A stretch of 64,000 nucleotides of DNA from Tyto alba (lineage: Eukaryota > Chordata > Aves > Strigiformes > Tytonidae), in contig NW_024881295.1 of NCBI RefSeq assembly GCF_018691265.1, positions 16,601,904-16,665,903 on the forward strand, read 5' to 3'. How positions within the stretch are numbered: position 1 is the first letter of the stretch; every line of letters starts with the position of its first letter. A program made the translations under genes and the position numbers. Of the stretch, positions 38,001 through 53,000 are shown piece by piece. The notes under the pieces were generated by a model. It saw only the letters and a list, made by a program, of their open reading frames with translations. It searched no databases and was not told where the DNA came from.

Positions 38001-41000
38001 TGAAATAATGAGTCTGATTTCCCCCTCCTCTCACATTTTCTGCCATAAAAAGTGACAGTTATTGCTGTCAAATCAGAATTCCTGTGTTTATGGTCAGTCT
38101 ATAGTCATTTTGCACAAACGAATGTGACTGTGTGCAAGATGTGAGGCAGCAGGGAATCGCACACTTCCTCCATAGCACTTATTTTCTCCTTATTATTTTA
38201 CTTCTGTAAAGTCTCCTGTGTCTACATGTACTAGGCAGGGCTGAATAAATAAAAAAATTACATGCAGCATCCAAACACAGTCCTTATTTAAGCAGAGCTC
38301 TTTCTGAGCACAGTGTGAGGTTTGCAAGAGGAAGTCAGGATCTGGCTCACCATGAATAAATATGCTGCAATTACACAGAAACTGCCTGTGCTGAGATAAC
38401 ATACTCTTCCTCTCTCTCTGTAGTTCAGAGATGCTGGTCAAGGAGGCTTATGTAATCAAGCTATCATGCTGATCACAGACGGAGCAGTGGAAGATTATGA
38501 AGCTGTGTTTGAAAAATACAACTGGCCAGATCGGAAGGTTTGTCTGGGAAGTGATAAATAAAAAGGGGTGAGGAAAAGTGCTGTCCTGCTATGGTGGGAG
38601 GAGAACAGCGTGAGCCAGGCTGTCGGGCAGAGCTGAGCATTCGCATCCTCCAATACCCGTGTGCATCCAGCTGTAAACACAAAACAAAGCAGGCAGGCAG
38701 GAGCCTGCTGCAGTGAGTTTAGAGCCGGTAGGATCACAAACGGATATGTGTAGGTCAGTGAAGATATTTTTTTCCATACACTTTGTTTTCTAAAGGTGTG
38801 GGAAATCAAAACATTCTCCTGATAAAATGGTAAAGACTGAGCCGAGTATTTTTAAATGGAAAAAAAAAAAAAAACAAACAAACAAACAAAAAACAAAAAA
38901 CAACAACTTTTGTAAAGAATTTTAGTTCCATCCAGGTCTGTTTATAATTGGTCCTGTTTGGGAAAGGTTTGGCTATTACCAGTTGTTACACTGAGCAGGG
39001 GAATGGCCCAGACAATATCTCTAGCTGCCTTCCAGCCCTATTTACTTTCAGGTCTGTGATTACAGGCTTGTACTAGCAGAGCAGACTGTGAAAGTGGAAT
39101 AGCCCATGGCTCATCCTAAACCCTCTTGATTTATTTGTTTACCTCATCCCAGCTAGCAGCAATGCACAAAGGGAGAAGCAGCCTAGTGAGAGACCAGAGC
39201 ATGGGGCTGTTAAAGCAGTTTATTTCAGGATTGGCTCTTTTGTTGTTGGTCAAACACAAGAGAAATGGTGAAGCTTTCTCTAAATGATTCATGTGGCCAG
39301 CTGTTCCCCTGGGTAAAGGATTCCTGTGAGCTATAAACCTCTCTGCATGTGGTTGCTGAGTGCCTGGCAGAGCTGCTATCATAAAATCAAACAGAATTTG
39401 CACTTCTGCCTTGTTATTCAGATGATCCCGGGTGCTACTTGGCTTTCTGGGCTTATTGTAATTGGAAATTAAGTTCCAGCCCACAAAATGCAAAACAAAT
39501 GGTGCAAGAGGCTCCTGTCTCTGTGTGAAGGCAGAGCTATTGCTATGCACCACAAACAGGCATTCACAGCAGTGTATAACAGGATGCCAAAACTCAGCCA
39601 TTTAGATTTAGTAGCACATTACAGTCTAATTCTTCTGTCTTTGCATTCTTGTTCCCAGGTCCGGGTTTTCACTTACCTCATTGGACGGGAGGTCACTTTT
39701 GCCCCCAACGTGAAATGGATCGCCTGCAACAACAAAGGTGCTGTATGGGAACGGTTCCCCAACCCCCCCCCATGCACATCGCGCATGCACGGCAGACACA
39801 GGGCCCTGGATTTAGGCTTACCCACTACAGCTGGGGCCCATGAGCCCTTGGCTGGAAGACAACCTAAGGAAAAAGCAGACCCTGCTAGTCCACATGAAGT
39901 GTGCCTGTGTCCAACTAACACACGTCCTCCGTGCTGAGCCACCACATTTTCCTGTCGCGGTGCCAAGGGACACTATGACTGAGATTCATGCTGGCCGTAG
40001 TCCACCTAAGTCCCTGTGCTTATTGCATCCCAGTTGCTGGCTTTTGACAATCTGTCTAAAACTCTGTCAGAAAGCCTGACATCTTTTGGCTGGCATGTCA
40101 AACTAGCATCTCTTCTTTAAAGATTTTTACAGCATTCTTCACAAGGTCTGCAGGTTAACTCCTATATCCTGGCCAAATTCTTTGTGTGCCGGTGGTTTCA
40201 CTCAGGTACCAGAATAGCTTGTTAATCCCACCCCAAACCCAATATTCTCTCTAGCTGGCATTGAATGGCATGAGTGGGAAAATTCATTCAGAGTAGGTGA
40301 GTCACCTCTATGCATTTGGGGCCAGTTAAAACATCCAGTTAGCCTCATCAGAGTCTGCAAGGGTAATGGAAGAGGCTGGTGGGAGGAGAAGGCTTCCCTG
40401 TTTGTGCGTAACTTGGCCTCCGTGTGCCTAGAGATAGTCAGCGATTCTTGCTACATCAGTATCCTGCTCAAACAGGGAAAGGAAGGGAAGACTGAAGCTG
40501 GGGGCTGACTAGCTAGGTATATCGACTCCTTTCCTCTCTGAGCAGCGACTTCAGCAGACTATGAAATGTGTGGGTGCATTTGCTACCGAAAATAATTGAC
40601 AGACGAGAGTTGCTGGCCTGCAGAATATCTGTGAGCTGGGAATGTTCAAGGCTCAAACGTTTGTCTATTAGCGCTATGAATCACACATAACATTTTTAGT
40701 TTTTGTTAGATGAAACAGAAACCTGGATTTCCAATTGCATTTTCAGCTGTAAGATTAGTGACAGGGAATTCACAGTCCTGTTGGTTCACCATAAAATGTG
40801 AGAATGGATTCTCCTGAATAATCAAACAGAGAATGAAAATATGCTCTTTGCACTCGAATTCTCATTTACCAGACTTGAGCTCTGCAGAAGGCTCGCTGAT
40901 TTTGGTTCTTCTGTTTCAACACATTGTATAGCTCTTGAAGTCCTTGTTTTCAAGCACACTAAATCTGTTTCCACATCACAAAGCTTATCAAATCATGAGC

Positions 41001-44000
41001 CCTTTCACAGGGCAGTGTTTTCCTAGTGACAACAAAAATTTTCCATCTCTCTGACATACTCCATCCCATACCAAGTACAGCCAGTTGGTGCCATGTGGTG
41101 AGAAGCAGGACAAGAGTCCTCATGACATTACACTCTGTTAGCATTTCTAACCAGTTAAGCAGCTAGTTTAGAGGACCTCTTGATAATCTGAAAACATTCT
41201 ACCCCTGTACTCCTTATTGTACTGTTAACTGTTACGGATCTATCTGCAGGAACAAAGCTCTGGAAATAGGTAACTTGCACTTTTACATTCTGCTTCCAAT
41301 GGGTAGATAGAAGTAGTTACCATCCTTGGGTGTAAAGCTAGGCAGACTGAAGAGTAGAATGCTGGAAAAATTCTGGAAGAGAAGTGGGAGTTTGAGTTTA
41401 ATATAAAATTGGCCAGGATAAGCGGGTAGTCTGGTGGAATACCTTGTTTGCATATGTTGGGCCTTCAGGACCAAAGCCACCCTGATTAGTGAATGGTTTT
41501 GCCAAAGACCCAAAGCAACATTTTACATCTGCTTGGCGTGATTCTGGTTATATCAAGACTCTGGTCTTGAGCACTGGTCCAGTATTTTGAGAAGAACAGA
41601 GCCAATGCTTTGAAACTCTACATTTGTACAGAAACGTGTGCACAGAAACATGTGTTCACAGAAGCTTGTGGATACAAGGCATGTCAGGGCACTTTTTGTA
41701 AAGAGCAGATAAACCATCTGGGTAGATACAGTCTTTGACATCTAGTTTTCTAGCTTTGCACAGACACTCATTTAAAAATACAGAAGACTTGTTAGCAGAG
41801 TGACTCTCTCTCATCTGTTTCTCCATGAAGGCTACTACACTCAGATCTCCACACTGGCGGACGTTCAGGAGAATGTGATGGAATACCTGCATGTGCTCAG
41901 CCGTCCCATGGTCATCAACCATGACCATGACATTATTTGGACTGAAGCCTACATGGACAGTGCGGTAAGGATTTACACCACAAGTCTTTAGTCAGCAAAC
42001 AATAGGGCCTATGGGCCAAACTGGCAAAGGTGTTAGACACCCAGCTAGTAAGTTAGGCATATAAGTTGTCCCAGCTTCCCACCTAAATATCTAATGTGTA
42101 TCAGAATCTAAATAAAGTCCTGCAATTTACGTAAGACCAGGAGTTTGCTGATTGATAGAAATTACTGATCTCTGGCTCTGCTGAGACGGACAATATTTCT
42201 TTTCTGCTCACTCCTGGAGTTGAGATGTGTATGCAGACTCAGGTCTGAATCTGCAGTGACCCAGGAGCCCAGAACTAATCACACAGGCACAGCATGACTT
42301 AAGTAGTACTTCTGTGAAAGCAGGTTACGTTCTAAAGGATTATTCACAGGGAAGATTATTTACAGCTCAGGATACAGGTCACAGAGGTCTATTTCCTCCA
42401 GCCCAGTAGCTAATTGCATACTGCTTGCCACTCAGAGATACAGACCTCAGTTTGGGAAGAAGGCTTACTCGTTCCTTGAGCTGGCAAGTCACTGCAGCCC
42501 TGTGCCCTGTGTTCTGCCCTGTGGGTAAAGGACACATGTAAAGGTTCAGACAAGCAGCACTGCCAACACCCCTTGCTTTGTCTCAGTCCTGCCCCACCAG
42601 AAGACATTTGGACCATGAGCAGGTGCCATTATGGTGTTGTGTTGGCAGCTTTGAAATTCCAAGGAGTAAAGGGAAGGACAAAGGGGTAGACCACCACTGA
42701 AGGGACCTTCCCGTGCACTTCCCCAAACAGAAGATGTTATTCAATCTCCATCCCTTTCTACATTTACCGTTGTTCTTTTGGGGTTCTCTGTGCTTTCAGT
42801 GAGATAATTTTTTTTTTCCTTATACTGGACTCTTCAGCCCAGAAAAGTGTCTGCATAACTGATAGCTACAGCTGACCAGAAGTCAGATTTCCCTCTTCCA
42901 GAAACAAACCTGAGGTCTCAGGATTGTTTATACTATCTGAAGGGAAAAATTTTCTAGAAACATCGAGAATGTTTCAGTACACAGTCCCACTGTGGGACTG
43001 AAGTCATTGGCTTCAGTCTGGCCAGCAGCAGCTTTAGGGTGTCTGCCACAGTCCTGGGGAGAACCTACAGTTTTGGGGTTTAAGATCCATGGTGAGAAAC
43101 CTAAACTCTGAGTTGAGTAAAACTAGGGGTACTGAGCTTTGCTTTGTAAGCAGGAAATGTGGAAGTTCAGGTCACATATGGTGGTGCTTGATACTGTGCT
43201 CAGAGTCAAGACCACACAAACCCCAATAAATACCTCCAAGGCAGCCAGGCATGCACCATCATGGTGCACAGATGAGACTTATGGGAAGGGACTGTCCCCC
43301 ACCTCTGTGCTGTGGCTGACCATTGAGGTTGCAGCTGTGGCACACTACCTCTATGAGCGTGACTTGGGGATGTCTTCTGCTTCAGGAGCTGTGCCCAGTG
43401 ACAGCTGGGGACATGGTACTTGAGTGTGATAAGTAAAACCTCCAGAAATGCTACTAACTACCCAGCAAGTTCATTCCATCAGCAGGCATGCCACCCCTGG
43501 CACTGATACGTGGTGGTGCACTTCCCAAGGCAGCCACAGGGATTTGTTTGCTGTGCTTTTTTTGCTGCATCTCTTTCTTGTCTCTTGTCTTGGCTTGCCA
43601 TTTTCTTCCTCCGCCCCAAACTCTCCAGTCTTTGATTCATTCCTCCATACACGTATTCATTCATCTGTCCATCCATGTCTCTCACTAGCTGCCACAGTCT
43701 GAGGAGGTAACTGCACCCCTGTGTTTTGTGAGAGTGCTGTTTCCCTTGTGCCAATTGGTGTTTCAGTGCCAGTGCTCACAGCCACAGCTGGCCTGTACAT
43801 CTGGAGGGGTGTGGGGGCTGCAGCACGCAGGCAGCCCTCTTACACTAGCAAGAAGAGGAGAGGAAATGCTGGATGTACTGGAGAGCTGTGTTGTGCTGTT
43901 GGTTCAGTGTAGGTAGGAGTGTTTCTGTTGTGCTGTAGCTTAGTTCACCAGACCTCTTTTTCCACATGTCCGGTAAGTGCCAGAGAAGTTTACTTGCTGT

Positions 44001-47000
44001 GTGTTGGTGTGAGAGTTAATGTGAATGGGAAGTTTCCACACAGAATCATCCAGACCAGGTACCAGATTCAAATCTCCATCAAACTGCATCGACTATTGAC
44101 TGTCTCCTTTATGGCTCCTAGTGTGTACAGTAATGGAGACAGGAGGTCAGTTCTTGCCTTGCTATTTAACTTGACCAAATGAGAGGTGGAAGGGGAATGC
44201 TACTAGCATCAAGGGATTAGGTCTTTTCAATAGCTAGGCATGTTTGGAAGACTCCTTTGCATGTGTCATGCATGTTTTACCTCCTTTCATGTGTGTTTTT
44301 AGAGCATCTGTCTTCTGCAGTACTGGAAGCATCTGCTACCCCATTACACATGCATGTCTTATATCCCTCATAGAGAGAGCTCACCATGTTGTATCTGTTT
44401 GGATCGTGATTTTGTCTCTGTTTTTCCTAAGCTTAGATGCTTGAGTAACAAGTGTATATATAAGCAGGCTCTGTGTGTATTTGTGCCTTTTAAATATTTG
44501 CCTGTGGTGTTTCTCATTAGTGGTATTCATGTTCTTGCAATATAAATGATATCTTGTTTGTGATTTTGCTCGTATTTGTGTTGTTTTTCCCTATTCTGTG
44601 CTCCTTGTTTGGTGGTTTTTACACTTGTTGCATAAGTGCTCATGTCTACACTCCCAGTGCGTGGTGGGTATAAATTGTGCCACCACTTCTATAGGTTCCT
44701 GTCTCTTCATTAAAAGAGCTCTTTAATTTCTCCTGCTTTGACATGTTTCCCTGGCTTTCATCCCATCCTCATCACCCCACACGAGCAAACATCCATCCCA
44801 CGATCCTCTTGGATAGAGAGTATTGAAAAGTGCTGCCATCTGTTTTTAGAGGGATGTGGGAGGCAAGGTGGTAACTAATTGTAATCCACATCTGGGTTCC
44901 TTGGGAATTCCAGTGCCTTTCATTTGGGTTGTCTGCGGTATTGCATTTGCTAACACACAGCTTGTTGTTCTGTGGCAGCTCTTTGCATCTCAGGCTCAAA
45001 GTCTGTTGCTCATGACAACAGTGGCTATGCCAGTCTTCAGCAAAAAGAACGAAACGGTGAGTGCAATGAGGGCTTCACTCTCCTTCCAGCCAGCAGAGGT
45101 GAAAGGATGCAGCGGACCTTTGCAGGGTTTTAAAGCCAACAGGTCTCTGAAAGAGGAGCTGGCCATTAGGGACTGCGGTAGACCTCCGGCAGGATGTGCG
45201 GCTGATAACTTATCTGAAAAAATGATAGTCTGTCATTTCCTCTGAATGCTTTTTCTTCAAAATACCCCTTAAATATGACACTTCTCCCTGGTTTATCCCT
45301 TCCATTTTCAAACCTAGCTTAATTCACAGACTCATAAAGTTTCAGGCTGGAAGAGATCATTACCTTGTCTAGTCTGTGCATTTTATTGCAGACATTTACA
45401 TTTCATATAGATGGTCCTTCACGAGCCAAATAACCTGTGTTTGGCAAAAGTGTCATTGAAGAAAAGTATCCAGCCCTGAGCTCTCCACTGCGGTTTCTCA
45501 CTCTCTGTTAAAGACTGGTGTCTAAATTCCACTTTCAATTTGTCTGGCCTCACCTTCCTGTCATAATGGCTTTCTCTACTAGGTTAGAAAGCCTGTACCC
45601 TTTGGTATCTTCTCCTGGGAAGCATCTTCTACACTGCAATAAAGTCAAACCTGTCTATCTTTTGATAAGATAAGAAGGTTGAGTAATTTAGGTGTCTGAT
45701 AAGGGCATTTCCTCTGGGTTTTGAAACCCTTTAGATACTCTTTTCTGTACCATTTCTAATTCCTCAGCATAATTTTTAAATAGTGGTCAGTATCTTACCA
45801 TTGCTGTACAAGGGATAAACTCTTCATCCAGGTCCTACAAATATTGTCTACTTTCTCCACCTGGGGTTGGCCTTAACCTGTATTAGCACAGCACCGCAGT
45901 GGGAGCCTGTGTGCCATTTTTCCATCAAGCTCCCCAGATGCTTATTAAGCAAACAGTTCCCCATTTCATGGGGATTTCCTGCATTCCTTTTTCCTAGGTT
46001 AACAATTTTGTATTTAACATTCGGTGTAGTTGCTGTTGTGTGTGATTGCCTTGCCCTTATTGTTATTTACACATACTGAATGCAGGGTTTTGCCCTCAAA
46101 ACTTGTCAAGATTTTATGTTACTTCTGAATCATAGAAATGCTGACTAGTATTGGGTAGAAATGTACCTCTCCATAAACATTGAAGCAACTTCTTGAGACT
46201 TTTTGAAGTATGTTAGTTGGTTTTGAATTAATATATTCATACAAGCCTAGAGAGAGCATGTGAGAGACTAGTAGGAAGGCAATAATGTGTATTCAGGTAG
46301 AGAGCTACCAAAGTTTTGCTTCTGAAAATGGATTCTCCTTTGTTTTTAAGAGATCTCATGGCATTCTCCTGGGTGTGGTGGGCTCTGATGTACCACTGAG
46401 GGAGTTGTTAAAACTTGCTCCACGGTATAAGGTAAGATTGAGATAATGCAATTTGTTATTTTGCACAGCAAAGTCACTAGTCATTCTTCCACGGGCATGA
46501 CTGACAAAATCATTCCTTGGTCTGTAGGAAGAACTCTGAGCTTAAAGCAAGAGATGTTGGATATGGTGATGCATGGTTTCTCTACAGCACATGGGAAATC
46601 AGTCACTACTAGAAGTTCTTAGGCTGCTTCAGAAACACAAGGACTGGATGATCCAGTAGATTGGCAACAGGTCATGGATCCTTTGCATCTTGATGGTCAC
46701 CAACCTAGATCCCTCAGAGATGATATGGATCTGACAGCCTATCTCAGAAGAATTAAAGTTTTATATTCAGTTCCTAATGGACAAAAACTGCCATGCCAGC
46801 TTGAAAAAACTAAATTGGTTTCACTGTCAATGTTCTTAGCAGAAAAACTGAAGACTGAATGGACTGTGGAGAGCCAACTTTTCTTTCATGCCTAGAGGTT
46901 CCTTTCTCCAGATCAGCATGAAGATTTCTTGGCAATACAGTGTACAGAAAGTTGGCTCTCACTTGCTTGTGCTGTACCTAGACAGAGTATTTGTTCTCCA

Positions 47001-50000
47001 GAATTTCCATTAGTTATATGTTCAATAGATCTAAAAAAAATATGTTCATCCACAGGAAACTCCCCCAGAGATGCACTGTTTAGTTTGGTTTCTGCTGTAA
47101 ATTCTGTGCAGTGACCTTTTGTTCAATTAGTCTGCATACCAGCAGACAGCAAGCACATCTGAGGATCACCAGGAAATCAGGCAATCTGAGCCATCATTTC
47201 AAGTTTTCAGTTTCTCTTAAATGACTATCAGACAACTACTACCAGTTAGGCAGTTGTCCAAAATCTGATTGCTGAAGACTCACAGGACTGAAAGTGCTGT
47301 CAGAAGCCATGAATTTGTGTGGCGCTTCTAGACATGGGTGCAGGGCAGACCATTTACATGCAGCTGTAGGAAATGATGCTTCAGACAACCCAGGAACTAT
47401 GGGTGTTGGGGTGCATGTACTCAGCATGCAAAAGCTAGCTGGTTTGAGTCTGGGGGAACCTTGTATAGGAGCTTCAATTTTTACACACTTTTATTTTCTC
47501 TATAAGACTAATATCTTTTCATCTTCTTCCCTCCATGTCACTCAAAGGCCATGTGTCACAATAATCTTCCTTCTGGCCAAGCAGGGACACTGTTCTTTCC
47601 TCCAAGCAGTGTCAGGGAAGGAGGGAGAATTATTTGAAGGATTTCTTAACATCAGAGGCCGGACATGACTTCCCAGAAGCTCTTCAAACTCCAGACCGGT
47701 TTGGAAACCTATGATATTCAACTTGAGTCTCCCAGCATATGGATTACAAAGAACCAGTTCCAGAGTTACAGCCCTTGAGAACTTACTGGGCTGGGAAATT
47801 TCAGCTTTAATAGACCAACAAGGAAGCTTGTTGTAGTCCTGATCCAATGTCTTTGTTTCATTCTTGCTACATTAAGCTGAGCTCAGTGGGCTTCGCAAAA
47901 AACTGTTTCACACAGAGGGAGTCCAAAGTTTTGATCTGGGATGTGTGAAATACAGAATTCTTTCCCTCCAAAAAGGCACAGACGGATTGTAAATTACTTA
48001 CCTCCCCATTTCCCTACTGTTATCCCTCCAGGATTGTCTCTATAGGAATATTAAGTTGCAATTTTTTTTTTGAAGATAGAAACCTTAGCCATTCTTGTTT
48101 TCCTTTACACACCTCTTGTTTTGGCAAGCACAGGCTATCAGTAGGTTTTTAGCAGCTCAGGGTTTAGCTGGAATTTGCATTATATATGGGCTTGATCTGA
48201 GTAATTGCTCTCTCAGAAATCTCTTGCAGATCAGGCCAGCCAGTGTCTGCTCTTGTTAGATTATGCTATTCCTTAAAAAGCATTTTAAGTCTTGTACAAT
48301 TGGCCTAGGCTAGGTCTGGTCTTGCCAACACTGAAACATAATGCAGAGCTCCTCTGAAGACTGACCAGGTTTCCAGGGAAGGCATCTGTGAGATTCATAC
48401 TCACTTGTTCATTCACTGCTGTGCATATGTAGTGATGGGCATACAGACCTGTCACTGCCGTTTCTGTACTGTTTACGACACTCCCTGTCAATGCCTGTTT
48501 TATGTGCAGCACTACCGTGCCTGCTGTGGAGAGCTTATTCTGCCTCCGGGTGGTAATTGTCCAGGAGGACTATCAGACTCTAGGAGGGCATCTTTTTCTG
48601 AATGTGTACAGAAATCAATTACCTGCCCATCCTTTCGTGCATCCAAGCCTAGTCAGCCTGCTCAGACAAAGCGGCCAGAGATCTGGAAATAAACGGTTTG
48701 GGATGCACCCTATTTTCTGCTGGTCAGTACCTTTAATAGGAAAATATTTCTGAATATTGGTGATGCCAGGGTACCAGTGGCACCCATTACCTGGCAGTAT
48801 TTCTAGCTAAACCACTAATTATTCTAATGCCTCTTTCTCCAGCTGGGTGTCCATGGGTATGCCTTTCTGAACACCAACAATGGCTACATTCTTTCACACC
48901 CAGACCTCCGTCCTTTGGTATGTATACCTGTGAATTTGAGAACCTTTGTGTACTTGGAAACAGTGGATTTCAGGGATGCTCCTGAATTCTCATATTTTAT
49001 TGAGCTGTGAAGGCTACTAGGTTCTCATATATAGGCACCCAGGAGCACAAGGGCCAGAGAAATCAGTTTCACATACACAGATGTATATATGTGCACACAC
49101 GTGTGTATGAAATGTAAGGCATCCTGCCTGTCTGCTCTCCATAAGAGTACGTGTGAGGGCTGTATTGGTGTGCATGTGTATTTGCATCCATGCAAGGTTT
49201 CACTGCCAGACTGAAGAAACAATTCCCCTCGCTCAGGCAGATCTCCTACAAGAAGATTCAGCATGAGTAGCACCCCAGTAATAGCTACCCAGCAGCTATA
49301 GTATTGGACATTTGGGGAATCTGAGGCTAGCAGGCTCCAGTACCACAAATCTCAATAACATAGTAAGTCAGGGACAATTTGGAGAGCAGTAGGCTGCAAA
49401 GACCACCTGGGACTTGAGGGAGCAGACACAAGGACAATGTTTCTCCCTCGTGGTGCCACCTGGAGCTCCAGACCTCACATCTGTCTGCAAACACACAGCT
49501 GGCCTTGTTACTCAGATACCCAGGCATGCAAAGGTTTTACATTTCATACACACGCCTATCGGCACAAATCCATTACCTGCACACAGCTGTAAGAGTTAGT
49601 GTGGCTCCTGGCAAGAGAAAGTGCCACTACAGGGCTCCACAGCAGCTTTGCACAGGGAGACCCCACGCATGGGTAGTTACTTCAGTATGTGAAGAGAAGG
49701 GACACGTGTTTCCAGGATGGGTCAAGGCAAATCTAGGCAAGGGCACTGCTTTATCCTCCACCTGAAATTGGCCTCTCTCAGTCTACTTCACATCCTCTCC
49801 ATCACCTGGAAGATTACAGGGAAACAGCTCTCTTGCATCAGTCAGCCCTAGGTGAAAAGCCTACCTTTCTGTCAGTGGAGTTAAACCCTAATTCCCATCA
49901 GAAAAGATCTCTTGATGGTATTATAATGTTAATGGGATTACACTCAGCTGTGGGGAAAAAAACTGATTTCCTGGAGGCAAGTGTATAGTACTGATCTATT

Positions 50001-53000
50001 TAGAAGAATGCTTTCACAAAGGAGGTCGTAGCCTTTACCTGCAAGTTGACCTTTGTTCCTGCCTGTCCCTTGCTCCTGGATCAGCTTTGCCCACTTGAAC
50101 TCTCCTAGCCCGGCACTGCCCACATAAATAAATACATGGCATGGGACCTAGAAGGCACTTGCACCCAAACGCTGCCTTCCTAGTCAGAGAATAAATGAGA
50201 CACCCCCATTTTTCAAATACTAATTCTTAAAGGGTTAGTTTAGGAAGATATCTAGCCACTTACTTGGGTATTTTTCTTTTTCTTTTTTTTTTCCCCTCTT
50301 TTTTAAATAAATACCAGTATAAAGAAGGAAAGAAACTGAAGCCTAAGCCAAACTACAATAGCGTAGATCTCTCTGAAGTGGAATGGGAAGACCAGGATGA
50401 AATAGTGAGTATCAGAAAGTTAATTTAGCTTTTTCCGTAGCTCCTTCTTTCTATTACTTTGTGTGCCTGTATGGAAGGGGCAGAGGAGCAGCAGACACTC
50501 CTGTTTTTTTCTGTACCCGACTGGCCCTGACTAAGAAAGGCTGGCAGTCTACAAGAGTAAAATGATGATGCTCCCCTACAAAGTGCTTGTCTTCCTTCCC
50601 TGTATGAGTTTTCCTTCTCATGGAACAGGGAGGGAAAGTGCTGGTAGGAGGAAGGAAGCACTTTGGAGAGTGTTCCAGGGAGCCAGTCTGTGTCTACATG
50701 GCCCAAATGCTGCCTTAATACAAAGCCAAGATAGCTTAGGAGTATGGCAATGTGCCATTATGTTACCCATACATGTAGTAGGTGAGATATAGCTGAAGCC
50801 ACTCAATGAGATCTGCAAGGAAGAAATTACATTTGAAAGGAGACTAAAGCTTGTAGTCACTATTAATAATAGACAAAGAGAATAAGTAACTTAGACTCCT
50901 GAGAAAACCAAATATCCAGAAACCACCTTATTGCTCAGGTATGGAGGCACTGAAAACAATAGCTGACCAGAGAGAAAAGATTAGAAAATACTTTTTCTAC
51001 TGTCTTTTGAGGAAAATTATTAAAAAGTGATAAAAACCAGCATGCGCCGTAACAGCTACACATTGCTGCGTTGCTTGACTAGGAACCCAGATATAATGAG
51101 AAGGTAGAAAAGTTCCTCTGTAGCTGGTTTTCTTTTACTTAGAAGAGAATAGACACTTGAGTTACTAGGATGAGAACTGAATTTGGAGTAAGATAGAACT
51201 AGCTGTGGGACAGATGCTTCTGGATTACAGGGGAGACTGCTGAGATAAACAAATCAGATGCTATAGATATCCACTTAAACAGGAATGACAAAGGAACTGC
51301 CCAGCGAGAGGATCAAAGCAGCTACTGCTGCTAGCACAGGCCAGGTAGAAAGGGCCACACCAAAGGACTTTGGGAAGTGAAAGAGTGGCAACTTGAGAAA
51401 GAAAACACAGAAGAACTGGGCATGGAATGTGGAAAGCAAGACAAAAATTAGAGGCTTTACATGCAGTGGAACCACCAAGAGGCAGGTTGCCAATGACTTT
51501 GTGTGGGTTCACTGATATATTCTAGGAGCTCTTCTCTCATTGTACTTTTCTCTCTCACTGGAGCCACTCTTAGAGCTGCTCCTCTTTACCCAGTTTGCTA
51601 TTTTAAAACAACAACAACAACAAATATCCAAGAAATGAGAGGGCGTTGGTTTCCTGTCATATTTATTTGACTAGCAGGTTCCTGTCTGGCCAAATAGCAT
51701 TGATACCTGAATGCAAATATGATGCAGAGGGTATAGTATCTGTTTGTTGGCACTAGAATAAAACTATCCAATGAAAAAAAAAAGTTATGAGGCATGAGAA
51801 ACAAAGCCACTTTGTGTTCTTGTACTGCATCTTCCACAAGAAGGAAAGGTTGCAGTCACTGAGGGTACAGAGACATTCAGTGACGCGAACAATATCTGCA
51901 GTGTGACTTCAGCAAGTCTAGAGACTCTCAAGATACACCCACTGCAGCAGAAAGCTGCCAACATTTCAACACTCAGATTTGCAGCTATGGTATTAGATCA
52001 ATGACAGACTCAACATCAGTTGCTGTATAATCTCAGCAACACTGATAAGCAGCAAATTCAGACTGTAAAAATATGCCCAAGTGCTAATGATGTGTAATAC
52101 AGCCAGCTGTTAAAAAAAAAAACAAAACAAAACAAAACAAAAAAAAAAAAAAAAAAAACAAACAAAACAAAACAAAAAAAAAAACTAGGGGAAGATGGCA
52201 CTGTCTGGAAAATACCAATTGATACACAATAGTACTATCTGCAGTTAGGCAGCAAGGAAGTTTGAGCTTGCTTGTAAAGTAACACAGGGATATTTTCAGC
52301 CTGAGGAGGAAAAGGAAGGGTCAAGAGATCCTCCCAGCAGCCTAGGAGCTGTCACCCAAGCAGATTTTCCTCAACCTTGACAGAACCACTGAAGAAGAAA
52401 TTAGTCTGCAAAGATGTTGAAACTGAGTGACAAAACACCTGGATGTTGTGAGACCCCTCGGGTAAACCGTATGTTTGTGGCAGTTTGAAACCACACAAGC
52501 AGACAGGGGAAAGGAGTCAGCAGCACTCGTTACCAGTGACGGAGACGGCGCGGACTTATGCCCTGGAGCAGGAGAGTTTGCTGTTTGGGGTGTCAGGAAT
52601 GAGTGCTTCAGCATGTACCAGACCACCCCACTGCACAAACTCTGCTATACATTTTTCAAAGTGGAGGCCAGAAGTGTCCTGCCTAGAAAGGACTGAGCTT
52701 TATGAGGGTTTCCAGACACCAGGACAGTAACTGACTTCTCAGTGCAGGAAAAGCTATTGAGGAAGAAGCAGCGAGCCAGGATTGTGGCACCAACCTACAG
52801 CAACTGTCACCCAGGGGCTGGGCCCAGGACAAATAGTCTGTATGCAGAGTAGCTGGAGCTGAGGAGATCCAAGGAGATCTCGGGTATCCAATTATTTGCT
52901 TTTCCACTGCCTTATGGGGCAACAAGAGATGCCTGACATTCAAGCAGATATGGATGGAGCAACTATATCTGAACTAAACATAGAATCCATAGAAAATGCT

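Noticed and set aside
38860..38907. A-rich tract as the tail of a processed pseudogene
   Set aside because: The upstream sequence is not recognisable as any spliced transcript, and no flanking duplication is visible.
52112..52184. A-rich repeat as a poly-A tail or CRISPR-like array
   Set aside because: It is a plain (AAAAC)n-type simple repeat with no spacers and no retrocopy body.
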